Positions 8,437-15,845 of a stretch of 64,000 bases of DNA are shown here, one piece after another (position 1 is the first letter of the stretch; the number at the start of each line of letters is the position of its first letter). The translations under genes were made by a program, and so were the position numbers. The notes under the pieces were generated by a model that worked only from the letters and a program-made list of their open reading frames with translations, was not told the origin of the DNA and made no database searches. Origin of the DNA: Hymenobacter latericoloratus (GTDB lineage Bacteria > Bacteroidota > Bacteroidia > Cytophagales > Hymenobacteraceae); the NCBI RefSeq assembly GCF_014199535.1, contig NZ_JACHNV010000009.1, forward strand, positions 62,001 through 126,000, read 5' to 3'.

Positions 8437-9066
8437 ATGGAAATTTCTCCTACCCTTGTGCTGACCGTGCTGACGGTGGGCATCTCCCTCTACGCATGGT
8501 CCAACGAGGCCCTGCTCGACAGCTGGATTCTGGACCCCTACCGGGTGAAGCGCAACAACGATTACTACCGCTTCATCACCTCCGGTTTTCTGCACGCCGA
8601 TTTTGGCCACTTGCTGTTCAACATGCTGGCGTTTTACTCGTTCAGTCAGGTAGTAGAAACCGTCTTCTTCGGGGTGTTTGGGCCTACTACCGGGCTGCTC
8701 TACTTCCTGCTCCTGTACCTGGGCGCTATCGTGCTATCGGATGTTCCTACTTATCTCCGCCACCGCGACGACCCTAACTACCGGAGCCTGGGCGCCTCGG
8801 GTGGGGTAGCGGCCATTGTGTTTTCCGCCATTCTGTTTAATCCTACGGCAGGCATCCGCATCTTTCCTATTCCGGTTGACATTCCCGGCTTCATCTTCGG
8901 CTTTCTCTACCTGGCGTACTCCTACTACATGGGGCGCCGCCGGGGCGACAACATCAACCACGACGCTCACTTTTACGGCGCGCTGTACGGTATCGTCCTG
9001 ACGCTCATTCTGATACCCCGGGTTGGGCCGCTATTCTTCAGCAAAATCCAGGAATTTGTGAATTAA
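8437..9066 (+). CDS. Rhomboid family intramembrane serine protease
   Basis: A 209-residue protein with about six membrane helices. The catalytic serine is in LGASGG (Ser121) and the partner histidine in HDAHFYGALYG (His178). The first loop has FLHADFGHLLFNM, the usual rhomboid HxxxN-type element. It would cut membrane proteins within the bilayer; the substrate is unknown. It sits 33 bases behind the prenyl synthase gene. Confidence 0.92.
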   Translation: MEISPTLVLTVLTVGISLYAWSNEALLDSWILDPYRVKRNNDYYRFITSGFLHADFGHLLFNMLAFYSFSQVVETVFFGVFGPTTGLLYFLLLYLGAIVLSDVPTYLRHRDDPNYRSLGASGGVAAIVFSAILFNPTAGIRIFPIPVDIPGFIFGFLYLAYSYYMGRRRGDNINHDAHFYGALYGIVLTLILIPRVGPLFFSKIQEFVN

Positions 9067-9178
9067 CTATATGATTATCAGATGTTTGTGAGTGTAGCGC
9101 TTGCCGGATAATATCCATTTTAGGTGATGTGCGTACAGGATGGCATACTCTCTACCATTCTACACACTCCCTGCACTC

Positions 9179-9463
9179 ATGAACAAGCTCGTTTCCTCCC
9201 TCACCAGCAACCGTTCCTTTACCCTGACCGGTATTCTGGCTCTCTTAATGTCGTTTGCGCTGAGCAGCTGCGGCCGTACCCGCAATGCCGATGGCTCACT
9301 GACGACGGCCGGTGTGATTCACCTTATTCTGGCCGTATATGCCTTGTTTAAGTTGTTCCAGCAGCCCTGGTCGTTGGGCAAGAAGCTTATCTGGGGTTTG
9401 ATTATTTTCTTCTTCCCCTTCTTGGGCTCGTTGGCCTTCCTGCTCTTCGGTAAAGACAAATAG
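9179..9463 (+). CDS. Small membrane protein with PLD-nuclease N-terminal-like (PLDc_N) domain
   Basis: A 94-residue protein starting at the ATG at 9179 (MNKLVSSL). A first hydrophobic segment ends in LSSC, which could be a lipobox, followed by two more hydrophobic segments and the sequence WSLGKKLIWGLIIFFFPFLGSLAFLLFG, typical of the short PLDc_N membrane domain (hydrophobic, Pro-Phe-Leu-Gly, then Phe-Gly-Lys). Function is unknown for stand-alone versions. A perfect hairpin terminator follows directly. Confidence 0.65.
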   Translation: MNKLVSSLTSNRSFTLTGILALLMSFALSSCGRTRNADGSLTTAGVIHLILAVYALFKLFQQPWSLGKKLIWGLIIFFFPFLGSLAFLLFGKDK

Positions 9464-9479
9464 TAAATAGCCAGCCGCC

Positions 9480-9530
9480 ATAACCAAACAGCCCCGATGC
9501 TCTTCGCGAGCATCGGGGCTGTTTGGTTAT
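9480..9530. terminator. Bidirectional terminator, perfect 23-base stem
   Basis: Arms 9480-9502 and 9508-9530 are perfectly complementary around the loop TTCGC. It separates two convergent genes. Confidence 0.85.
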
Positions 9531-9549
9531 GGCGGGTAGTCAGTCAGGC

Positions 9550-10170
9550 TTACTGCCCGCCTAGCAAGTGCTGCTTTTCCATTCTGGTAACGTGCTGTAG
9601 AATAGCTGCTGTGTTCGTGATTTCCGTGGCCTGCCAGTAGTCGCCTTTGTTGAGCATCTTCACTTCCAGCACAAGGGTAGTATCGTAGCGGGGTTGGGTG
9701 AACTCCAGCCCAACCAGGGCCTGCTCGCCTTCTTCCTTGGTGTATTTAATGCCCTTGAACTGACTGTCTTTGCTAACCACTTTGCCGGCCAGCCCCAGCA
9801 GCGACACATTCCCGATGGGCTTGGGCACACTGGCTGCTGCCTCCACCGAGCCGGTTTCTACGTAGCGCTGTACCTCCTGCCGGGCTGCCTGGGCTAATTG
9901 AGGCTTCAGAAGCCGCAGAGCTCCTTTCAAAGCAAAACCTCCGGGGTTGAGCATGCCCAGCACGGAGCCTTGCTCGGTTATGTCGTCAACTAAGCTGCTG
10001 GTTACGCTGCTTACATCCACGTAGCGCTCAAACGCGGCTGGGTCCCGGTCGTGCACGGCTTTAGCTGCCTGCATCAATGAGTATTCGGGACCCGTTGAGA
10101 TGTGCCGGTAATAGAGGTAGCCACCCACAGCTATGCCCAGCAGAAGCAGGGCTATAATCATTTTTTTCAT
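9550..10170 (-). CDS. DUF2939 family protein
   Basis: A 206-residue protein from the ATG at 10170 (MKKMIIALLLLG), with one N-terminal membrane anchor followed by YLYYRHISTGPEYSLMQ, the usual DUF2939 opening, where two tyrosines and a GP precede a helix of AxAxxxxD type. The rest is probably extracytoplasmic. Function unknown. A longer frame to 10272 adds a basic stretch and is rejected because a good -7 box (10206-10214) lies inside it. Confidence 0.75.
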   Translation of the reverse strand: MKKMIIALLLLGIAVGGYLYYRHISTGPEYSLMQAAKAVHDRDPAAFERYVDVSSVTSSLVDDITEQGSVLGMLNPGGFALKGALRLLKPQLAQAARQEVQRYVETGSVEAAASVPKPIGNVSLLGLAGKVVSKDSQFKGIKYTKEEGEQALVGLEFTQPRYDTTLVLEVKMLNKGDYWQATEITNTAAILQHVTRMEKQHLLGGQ

Positions 10171-10205
10171 GAGAAGGAATAGAGGACGAGAAACGTCGTA
10201 AGAAA

Positions 10206-10214
10206 GTAAAAGTA
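10206..10214 (-). promoter_or_regulatory. Candidate -7 box (TACTTTTAC, minus strand)
   Basis: Near match to TAnnTTTG, about 36 bases upstream of the ATG of the DUF2939 gene; it supports the shorter start. Confidence 0.4.
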
Positions 10215-10302
10215 GCATGATTTTACCCGGTTGCCGGCGGCGTTTCGGCCTACCCCGGCTGTCGTAAGCCAAGGCACAACACCACCTGATTAGCGTTTAC
10301 CC

Positions 10303-11148
10303 ATGCCTGATATTGCAACCTTTCCCGAAGTGCACGGCCACCGTGGCTGCCGGGGCCTGCGTCCTGAAAACACATTGGCAGCCTTCCGCCACGCGGTGAG
10401 TTTAGGCGTTGATGTTTTGGAACTGGATGTTGTAGTGTCAGCCGATCATCAGGTAGTCGTGTCTCATGAACCCTGGATGTCGGCTACCATTTGCCGGACG
10501 CCGGCGGGCGAAGCCATTACCCGGGCGGAGCAGCTGCGACACAACCTGTACGCCATGCCATACGCCCTGATCCGGCAGTACGACTGCGGCCTGACCCAGC
10601 ACCCGGCCTACCCCGAGCAGGTGCCCGGACCAGCCCACAAACCGCTCCTGCGTGAGGTAGTCGCGGCCGCCGATGCTGCGGCTCGGCAGCAGGGACGCGC
10701 CCCGGTTCGGTTCAGTGTGGAACTGAAAAGTACCCCCGAAGGCGACACCTTATTTCACCCCACCCCAGCGGTTTTTCTGGCCTTGGTTCTGGCCGAGCTG
10801 CAGGTCCTGGGTATTGCCTCGCGCACCACGCTGCTGTGCTTTGATAAGCGTATCCTTCAGCAGGTCCGGCAAGCAGCTCCGGGGCTGCCGCTCTGCCTGC
10901 TGGTAGAGGATACAAAACCACTTGGTGCGCACCTGGCCGAGCTAGGTTTCCTACCAGAAGTAGTCGGTCCTGACTTCCGTCTGCTGACACCCAGCCTCGT
11001 TGCCAATCTGCGGGAAGCAGGCCTCAGCTTTGTTCCCTGGACGGTTAACGAAATGGCTGATTTGCGCGCGGTGCTGGCCTACCGTCCTCAGGGCATTACC
11101 ACCGATTTTCCTGACCGTTTACTGGCGCTGCGAACCTCATTTGTCTAG
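10303..11148 (+). CDS. Glycerophosphodiester phosphodiesterase
   Basis: A 281-residue GDPD-family enzyme that hydrolyses glycerophosphodiesters to glycerol-3-phosphate and an alcohol. Seen: HGHRG (11-15), PENT with Glu22, ELD at 40-42 and SHEPW with His55, which together make the metal and phosphate site; a C-terminal VPWTVN segment completes the TIM barrel. There is no obvious signal peptide, so it is probably cytoplasmic. It stands alone; downstream lies the HTH locus. Confidence 0.93.
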   Translation: MPDIATFPEVHGHRGCRGLRPENTLAAFRHAVSLGVDVLELDVVVSADHQVVVSHEPWMSATICRTPAGEAITRAEQLRHNLYAMPYALIRQYDCGLTQHPAYPEQVPGPAHKPLLREVVAAADAAARQQGRAPVRFSVELKSTPEGDTLFHPTPAVFLALVLAELQVLGIASRTTLLCFDKRILQQVRQAAPGLPLCLLVEDTKPLGAHLAELGFLPEVVGPDFRLLTPSLVANLREAGLSFVPWTVNEMADLRAVLAYRPQGITTDFPDRLLALRTSFV

Positions 11149-11501
11149 CGCCGCATAGGCTCAATACCTGGGAGATTAAGTGCTCCGGCAACAGGTAGGC
11201 AGGAGGGAACTCCGTCCAGCTGCAGCTCCAATAGTTAGCGATTTTTCAGACCCAGATACGGGCGTGCAACAAAAGATACACTAGGCTCCTTGTAACAATG
11301 TTGATCTTGTTACAACTGTAGTCAGCCGATACAGGTACGTGCTTTGTTACGTGTAACAGTAAGCCGTGTACACCGATGTTACAACAGGGTATTTTACACG
11401 TGTAACACAGTGGCTGTACCAGTGATGATACACTGTGTCTATTGGTTACATGTGACACAATGTTATATTTACGTACTCACCACCTGATACACTTTCTGAT
11501 T
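11149..11501. promoter_or_regulatory. Regulatory region packed with TGTTACA/TGTAACA sites
   Basis: Five exact heptamers lie here: 11291-11297, 11308-11314, 11352-11358, 11377-11383 and 11401-11407; GGTTACA at 11444-11450 is a sixth with one mismatch. They form higher-order inverted pairs: TTGTAACAA/TTGTTACAA (11290-11298, 11307-11315), TGTTAC-GT-GTAACA (11345-11358) and the 12-base palindrome TTACACGTGTAA (11394-11405). The arrangement looks like an operator cluster for a dimeric DNA-binding protein, most simply the product of the next gene; that link is inference. Confidence 0.75.
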
Positions 11502-11900
11502 ATGTCACATCAAGGCGAAATCCTGCAGGAAGCCATCAAAAACAGCGGTATTTCAATTACGCGTATCGTGGACGAACTAGGTATTACACGTCCTACTATC
11601 TACCGTAAATTCAAGGAAGAAACGCTTGATTACGGATTTGTAAAGAGGGTAGGGGATGTAATATCACACGATTTTTCTCAGGAGTTTACAGTAGCGCAAC
11701 AAACTGTTTTGCCACTTGTTACACCCAGTGTTGTATCATCTGTAACAAATACGCAGGTTGCTACAAATCCTCCGCGTTACAATGCTGCGCCTGTTACAGA
11801 TACAGATCCTGTAAAACAGCTGCTGGCGCTGCAGCAGAAGTATATTGCCCTTCTCGAGGCTTATAATGAGCTTCTCTTGAAAGTGTATGGGCCTAAGTAA
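11502..11900 (+). CDS. Small helix-turn-helix DNA-binding protein
   Basis: A 132-residue protein from the ATG at 11502 (MSHQGEILQEAI). Residues 18-40, ending in LGITRPTIYRKFKEE, form a clear helix-turn-helix. The middle (about 60-105) is Val/Thr/Pro-rich and probably flexible. The C-terminus (107-128, KQLLALQQKYIALLEAYNEL) has leucines spaced like a short coiled coil, suggesting dimerisation. The frame is open 20 codons upstream, but that part overlaps the operator cluster. Three further exact heptamers fall within the coding sequence (11717-11723, 11741-11747, 11792-11798), encoding Val-Thr pairs. GC content is visibly lower than in the neighbours. A parS site follows seven bases after the stop. 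It may be a phage-type repressor relative or an origin-region binder; undecided. Confidence 0.8.
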   Translation: MSHQGEILQEAIKNSGISITRIVDELGITRPTIYRKFKEETLDYGFVKRVGDVISHDFSQEFTVAQQTVLPLVTPSVVSSVTNTQVATNPPRYNAAPVTDTDPVKQLLALQQKYIALLEAYNELLLKVYGPK

Positions 11901-11906
11901 CAGGTC

Positions 11907-11922
11907 TGTTCCACGTGAAACA
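11907..11922. other. parS centromere site
   Basis: TGTTCCACGTGAAACA matches the conserved bacterial parS consensus TGTTNCACGTGAAACA at every position and equals the well-known Bacillus subtilis site. ParB (Spo0J) loads at such sites and organises chromosome segregation. parS sites normally lie near the replication origin, and recF and a dciA-like gene are 1.1-1.5 kb away, although neither parA nor parB is in the window. Confidence 0.85.
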
Positions 11923-12149
11923 TTTCTGTTATAGTTACTTGAGTGCAGGTGTCCGCGGAGGTACTATAGACCCAGCTGGGGCGGATACGCTGTAATGCAG
12001 CCTGGCCTCGCAAAAAGCACAAACGGAGCACCGGCCAAAACAGGATAACACAGCCTGTTTCCGGGCTAGGTCAAGGAGAACAAACCCTTCGCCTCCCATT
12101 CAACACTTCACCTCTCTTTACGACAAACTCAAGTCTGCAAACCACGCCA
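11923..12149. other. Intergenic stretch after parS
   Basis: No gene or RNA seen. The sequence from about 12096 reads in frame with the thioesterase remnant but has no ATG. Together with 12695-13052 it looks like neutral, decaying DNA. Confidence 0.4.
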
Positions 12150-12694
12150 CCAGCGTACCGTCCGGTGTCTTACTCACGGGTAACTTTAACCGAGCTGATG
12201 CTACCTTCCTAAGCCAACTTCGGGGGTAAAATTCACGGAGGAATTTTACTGTCTCTTATGGACAAGGTAGCCTATGCCGCCGCCTCAAAGCACGCCGGTA
12301 CTTACTGCGTCACGGTGAGCGTTGATGGGGTTAATTTTATGAAGCCTGTAGAAGTAGGCGAGCTGGTGTCGCTGTAGGCTTCCATCAATTATGTTGCCGT
12401 ACCTTATTGCTCGTCGGTATTGAAGTAACGGCCGAAGATGTACGAACCGGAACGGTGAAACATACCAATACTTGTTACTTTCCTATGGTCGCCAAAGACG
12501 ACGAGGGGCAGCCTGCAATAGTACCCGGCCTTCGCCTGGAAACCTCGGAGAATACCCGCCGGTTTCTGGAAGCCATTAAGCGACGCGAGGTCTAGGAGCA
12601 GTATAGTCGCGAGTTTGATAACGCCCGCACTCGGCTGGCTATTGAGCAGCAATTACACTTGATGGAAAAGGAGCGTTGCGAAATAGGCTACTAG
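12150..12694 (+). pseudogene. Decayed acyl-CoA thioesterase (hotdog family)
   Basis: In one frame the sequence reads YRPVSYSRVTLTELMLPS, stop (TAA 12210-12212), then ANFGGKIHGGILLSLMDKVA and onward to GVNFMKPVEVGELVSL, stop (TAG 12375-12377), then ASINYV. One base is lost near 12395, and the next frame continues RTLLLVGIEVTAEDV and VKHTNTCYFPMVAKDD to KRREV, stop (TAG 12593-12595), then a helical tail to TAG at 12692. This is the classic cytosolic acyl-CoA hydrolase layout (LTELMLP, FGG, SLMD, HTNTCY). Three in-frame stops and one frameshift make it non-functional as a single protein. No good start codon is visible upstream. Confidence 0.82.
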
Positions 12695-13052
12695 CCGAAG
12701 GCGAAGCAAAACCAACACGGCTGAGCGCAGCCGCTTCGGTTTGCGGCCTTAGCAGGGGTAGGGGAGCAGCATGGCTGCGCTTAATAAGAAAGGTGCCGCG
12801 CAGGCTCGTCGCTACCCAAACTGGTTCAACCGGGTTTTATAACCTATGGCTGGCGTAGTCACAAACGTTCGAGCAAACATCTACGGTTGGGAGCCTACTC
12901 TGCTAATACTGGCTGCCAAGCTGGGGGACTAAGCGACCGGAACAAGTAGGGGAGGCTATTCTGGTGGAAGGCTGTAGCAGATTAAGCAACCCACGCACAA
13001 CTTGAGAAGAGCAGATGCAGCTACAGCGCTTGGGAGAGCTGAGGTAGATGCA
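12695..13052. other. Non-coding, probably decayed stretch
   Basis: Only short broken frames occur, one beginning MAALNKKGAAQARRYPNWF at 12771 and stopping after 23 codons. No family was recognised. The stretch may hold remains of another gene that once followed the thioesterase. Confidence 0.4.
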
Positions 13053-13376
13053 TCATAGAAACACTACTTCTTTAATGACATCCGCGCCAACCTCAGCGTT
13101 AATAATTTCGAGCACTCGGGTCTTGGCCATGACGAGCTCATGCTTGAGGGGCGCCGAGGACAAGCGCACAAACAGCTTGTTGTTGCTCACGTACACCTGC
13201 TGGGTTTTCATCGCCACAGCTTTGCCCATCACCCGCTCCCAGCTGGCTACTACCGTTACCTCGTTCAGCTTGCCCTGGAGCCGGTAGGCGCGGAGCAGAG
13301 CCGTAATCCCATCCTTCAGCGGAACAATGTCAGACTGACGGGAATTGTCGGAGGAGAAAGGTTTTTTGAGAGCCAT
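13053..13376 (-). CDS. DUF721 (DciA-like) protein
   Basis: A 107-residue DUF721 protein: KDGITALLRAYRLQGKLNE, then VVASWERVMGKAVAMKTQQV and LFVRLSSAPLKHELVM, the family's KH-like core with the characteristic W and the LSS-LKHEL segment. DciA proteins of this family help load or run the replicative helicase in bacteria lacking DnaC; whether this applies here is inferred. It follows recF after 65 bases on the same strand, a common order. The ATG at 13376 is preferred over the GTG at 13415, because a good -7 box lies at 13420-13428. Confidence 0.85.
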   Translation of the reverse strand: MALKKPFSSDNSRQSDIVPLKDGITALLRAYRLQGKLNEVTVVASWERVMGKAVAMKTQQVYVSNNKLFVRLSSAPLKHELVMAKTRVLEIINAEVGADVIKEVVFL

Positions 13377-13419
13377 TGCATTACTTAACGCGCGAGCAAC
13401 AGACGTGTTGCCCACCGCC

Positions 13420-13428
13420 CCAAAGATA
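13420..13428 (-). promoter_or_regulatory. Candidate -7 box (TATCTTTGG, minus strand)
   Basis: Exact TAnnTTTG match in the recF-dciA gap, 44 bases before the chosen ATG, so the dciA-like gene may be transcribed on its own as well as from recF. Confidence 0.45.
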
Positions 13429-13441
13429 CCACCCAGGTATG

Positions 13442-14554
13442 CTAAAGCAGTGTCACCGTACCCGAATCAACCCGGAAGCGACGAATATCATCCGACAGAG
13501 CAGCCAGCACCCGGTCGGTGCGTTCCAGGTGGGTATCGGTCAGAAAAATCTGCCCGAAGGTATGGTTGGCAACCAGCTGCATGAGGCGGGTAATCCGCTT
13601 CTCGTCGAGACGGTCAAAGATGTCATCGAGTAGCAGCAACGGCTTCTGCTGCTTGTGCAGCGCCAGTATCTCAAACTGGGCCAGCTTGAGTGCAATAGCA
13701 AATGACTTCTGCTGGCCCTGCGACCCGTACCCCTTCACGCCAAGGCCGTCCATTAAAAAGGTAACGTCGTCGCGGTGGGGGCCCATGGTGGTACGCTGCA
13801 GGCTCAGATCCTTGCGCTCCTGCAGACGTAGCAGCTTCAGAAAATCAGCTCCCGGCAGCTCACTCTTGTAGGCCAGCGTCACCTGTTCCCGAGCGTCCGC
13901 CAACTGTTCGTAATGTCGTTGAAATACCGGCTCGAACTCTACCAGGAATTGCTGCCGCCGTTGCACTAACTGCTCGCCCAAGGGCGCGAGCTGCTCATCC
14001 AGCACCAGCAGGTAGTCCCGGTCGTAGCCCGCCTGCCGATCGGCCGCCAGCTTAAGCAAAGAGTTGCGCTGCTTCAGTAAATGGGAGTACCGAATCAGAT
14101 GCTCCAGGTACGTATGGTCGAGCTGGGAGATTAAACTATCGAAATATTTGCGCCGCTCCTCGCTCCCCTGGCGGATAAGGTCCGTGTCGTAGGGCGAGAT
14201 AAGCACTACCGGATACTTGCCGATGTGGTCCGAAACTCGTTCGTAGGGCTGCTTGTCGTGGCTGACCGTTTTCTTCTGCCCCACCCGCAAGCTGCACTGT
14301 ATGGTTTCGGGTCGGTCGGCAGCGGCGCTTCGGAACTTGCCCTTCACAACAAAGAACTCGGCCCCTTGCTGAATGCTCTGCGCATCCGAGGTAGAAAAGG
14401 CACTCTTGGTCAGGGAGAGATAATGAATGGCATCGAGCAGGTTGGTTTTGCCACTGCCGTTGTCCCCGATAAAACAATTGATATGTGCCGACAAGCCTAC
14501 ATTGGCTTCCTCGTAGTTTTTAAAGAACAGTAAATGCAGGCTTTCGAGTATCAT
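13442..14554 (-). CDS. recF: DNA replication and repair protein RecF
   Basis: A 370-residue SMC-like ATPase from the ATG at 14554 (MILESLHLLFFKNYEE, the normal RecF start LxLxxFRNY). Walker A is GDNGSGKTN (30-38); the signature is YGSQGQQKSFAIALKLAQ; Walker B is LLLLDDIFDRLD. It acts with RecO and RecR to load RecA at gaps. It is divergent from pdhA across 68 bases, and upstream of the DUF721 gene. The frame to 14611 overlaps the pdhA promoter and is rejected. Confidence 0.96.
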   Translation of the reverse strand: MILESLHLLFFKNYEEANVGLSAHINCFIGDNGSGKTNLLDAIHYLSLTKSAFSTSDAQSIQQGAEFFVVKGKFRSAAADRPETIQCSLRVGQKKTVSHDKQPYERVSDHIGKYPVVLISPYDTDLIRQGSEERRKYFDSLISQLDHTYLEHLIRYSHLLKQRNSLLKLAADRQAGYDRDYLLVLDEQLAPLGEQLVQRRQQFLVEFEPVFQRHYEQLADAREQVTLAYKSELPGADFLKLLRLQERKDLSLQRTTMGPHRDDVTFLMDGLGVKGYGSQGQQKSFAIALKLAQFEILALHKQQKPLLLLDDIFDRLDEKRITRLMQLVANHTFGQIFLTDTHLERTDRVLAALSDDIRRFRVDSGTVTLL

Positions 14555-14585
14555 GCGACGGGTTCGGAATTGCAATCCTTTTACG

Positions 14586-14594
14586 TACTTTCGC
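14586..14594 (+). promoter_or_regulatory. Candidate -7 box for pdhA (TACTTTCGC)
   Basis: One base from TAnnTTTG, 28 bases before the pdhA ATG in the divergent recF-pdhA gap. Confidence 0.4.
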
Positions 14595-14622
14595 ATCCCA
14601 AACGCGAACAACCGAAAGCAAG

Positions 14623-15798
14623 ATGGCGGAGACGAAAGTAAAGGGTGCCTCTAAGGCTTCCAATTCGACGAAGAAATCGTCGGCCCCGAAAGCTACCCCC
14701 CAAGGCGAGGCTGCTACCGATACGGTAAAACAGCCCGATCCGGTGCTGCCACCCGTCAACAGCGAGGCTGAGCAGGCTACGGGCGCTCCTAAAGCAACTA
14801 CCCCCGATCAGCCGCAATTCCCGAAGGAAACCTACCTGCAGTGGTATGAGCAAATGCAGCTCATGCGCAAGTTCGAGGAAAAAGCCGGTCAGCTGTATGG
14901 CCAGCAAAAGATTAAAGGCTTCTGTCACCTGTACATAGGCCAGGAGGCGTGCGTGGCCGGAGCCGTGTCGGCCCTGACCAAAGACGACAAGTGGATTACC
15001 GCTTACCGTGACCACGCCCACCCCTTGGCCCTGGGCACCTCGCCCAATGCTATTATGGCGGAGCTGTACGCGAAGGCTACCGGCTGCTCTAAGGGCAAAG
15101 GCGGCTCCATGCACATCTTTGATAAAAACGTTAACTTCATCGGCGGCCACGGCATCGTGGGAGGGCAGGTGCCACTGGGTGCCGGTATTGCTTTCGCCGA
15201 GAAGTATAATAAGACCGGTAACCTGTGCATCTGCTACATGGGCGACGGGGCCGTACGTCAGGGCGCTCTGCACGAGGCCTTCAACATGGCTATGCTCTGG
15301 AAGCTGCCCGTCATCTTCGTGGTCGAAAACAATGGCTATGCCATGGGAACCTCGGTGCAGCGTACCTCCAACGTAACCGAGCTTTACACCCTGGGTGAGA
15401 GCTACGATATGCCCTCGGAGCCGGTAAATGCCATGAACGTAGAGGACGTGCACAATGCGGTAGCCCGCGCTGCCGAGCGCGCCCGCGCCGGCGAAGGTCC
15501 TACCTTTCTGGAGTTCAAAACCTACCGCTACAAAGGCCACTCCATGAGTGACCCCGCCAAGTACCGGACCAAGGAGGAGCTGGAAGACTACCGTTCCCGC
15601 GACTCCATCGAGTCCGTGCGCCACACCATCCTGACGCACAACATGGCCACGGAAGAGGAGCTCAGCGCCATTGATGAAAAGATTAAGGCGCAGGTGCTGG
15701 AGTCAGTTGAATTTGCCGAAACCTCGCCCTTCCCTACGGCCGATGAGCTGTACAAGGATGTGTACGTGCAGCAAGACTACCCCTACATCCGCGACTAG
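14623..15798 (+). CDS. pdhA: Pyruvate dehydrogenase E1 component, alpha subunit
   Basis: A 391-residue thiamine-diphosphate enzyme subunit. The TPP-binding motif begins GDGAVRQGALHEAFNMA at about residue 207 and ends in NNGYAMG; the entry FCHLYIGQEA and AYRDHAHPLALG segments are typical. With the beta subunit it decarboxylates pyruvate and passes the acetyl group to E2. Residues 1-60 are a Lys/Ala/Pro/Thr-rich leader without homology to the core, so the normal protein begins near residue 62 (PQFPKETYLQWYEQM). The beta and E2 genes are not adjacent. A YfgM-like gene follows 47 bases downstream. Confidence 0.95.
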   Translation: MAETKVKGASKASNSTKKSSAPKATPQGEAATDTVKQPDPVLPPVNSEAEQATGAPKATTPDQPQFPKETYLQWYEQMQLMRKFEEKAGQLYGQQKIKGFCHLYIGQEACVAGAVSALTKDDKWITAYRDHAHPLALGTSPNAIMAELYAKATGCSKGKGGSMHIFDKNVNFIGGHGIVGGQVPLGAGIAFAEKYNKTGNLCICYMGDGAVRQGALHEAFNMAMLWKLPVIFVVENNGYAMGTSVQRTSNVTELYTLGESYDMPSEPVNAMNVEDVHNAVARAAERARAGEGPTFLEFKTYRYKGHSMSDPAKYRTKEELEDYRSRDSIESVRHTILTHNMATEEELSAIDEKIKAQVLESVEFAETSPFPTADELYKDVYVQQDYPYIRD

Positions 15799-15845
15799 TA
15801 CTGCGGGAGTTTACCAGGCCCCGGCCTCCTTTTTGCGTAATCCTC

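Noticed and set aside
11502-11900. The HTH gene as ParB or ParA
   Set aside because: It has neither the ParB box motifs nor a Walker motif; it is only a small HTH protein.
12093-12694. Thioesterase remnant as programmed recoding
   Set aside because: Three stops, one frameshift and no start codon fit decay, not recoding.
11149-13052. Replication origin (oriC)
   Set aside because: parS and recF are suggestive, but no cluster of DnaA boxes (TTATCCACA) or AT-rich unwinding element was found.
14581-15639. 352-codon open frame opposite pdhA
   Set aside because: Shadow of a well-supported gene, starts in repeats of Gly/His/Val codons.
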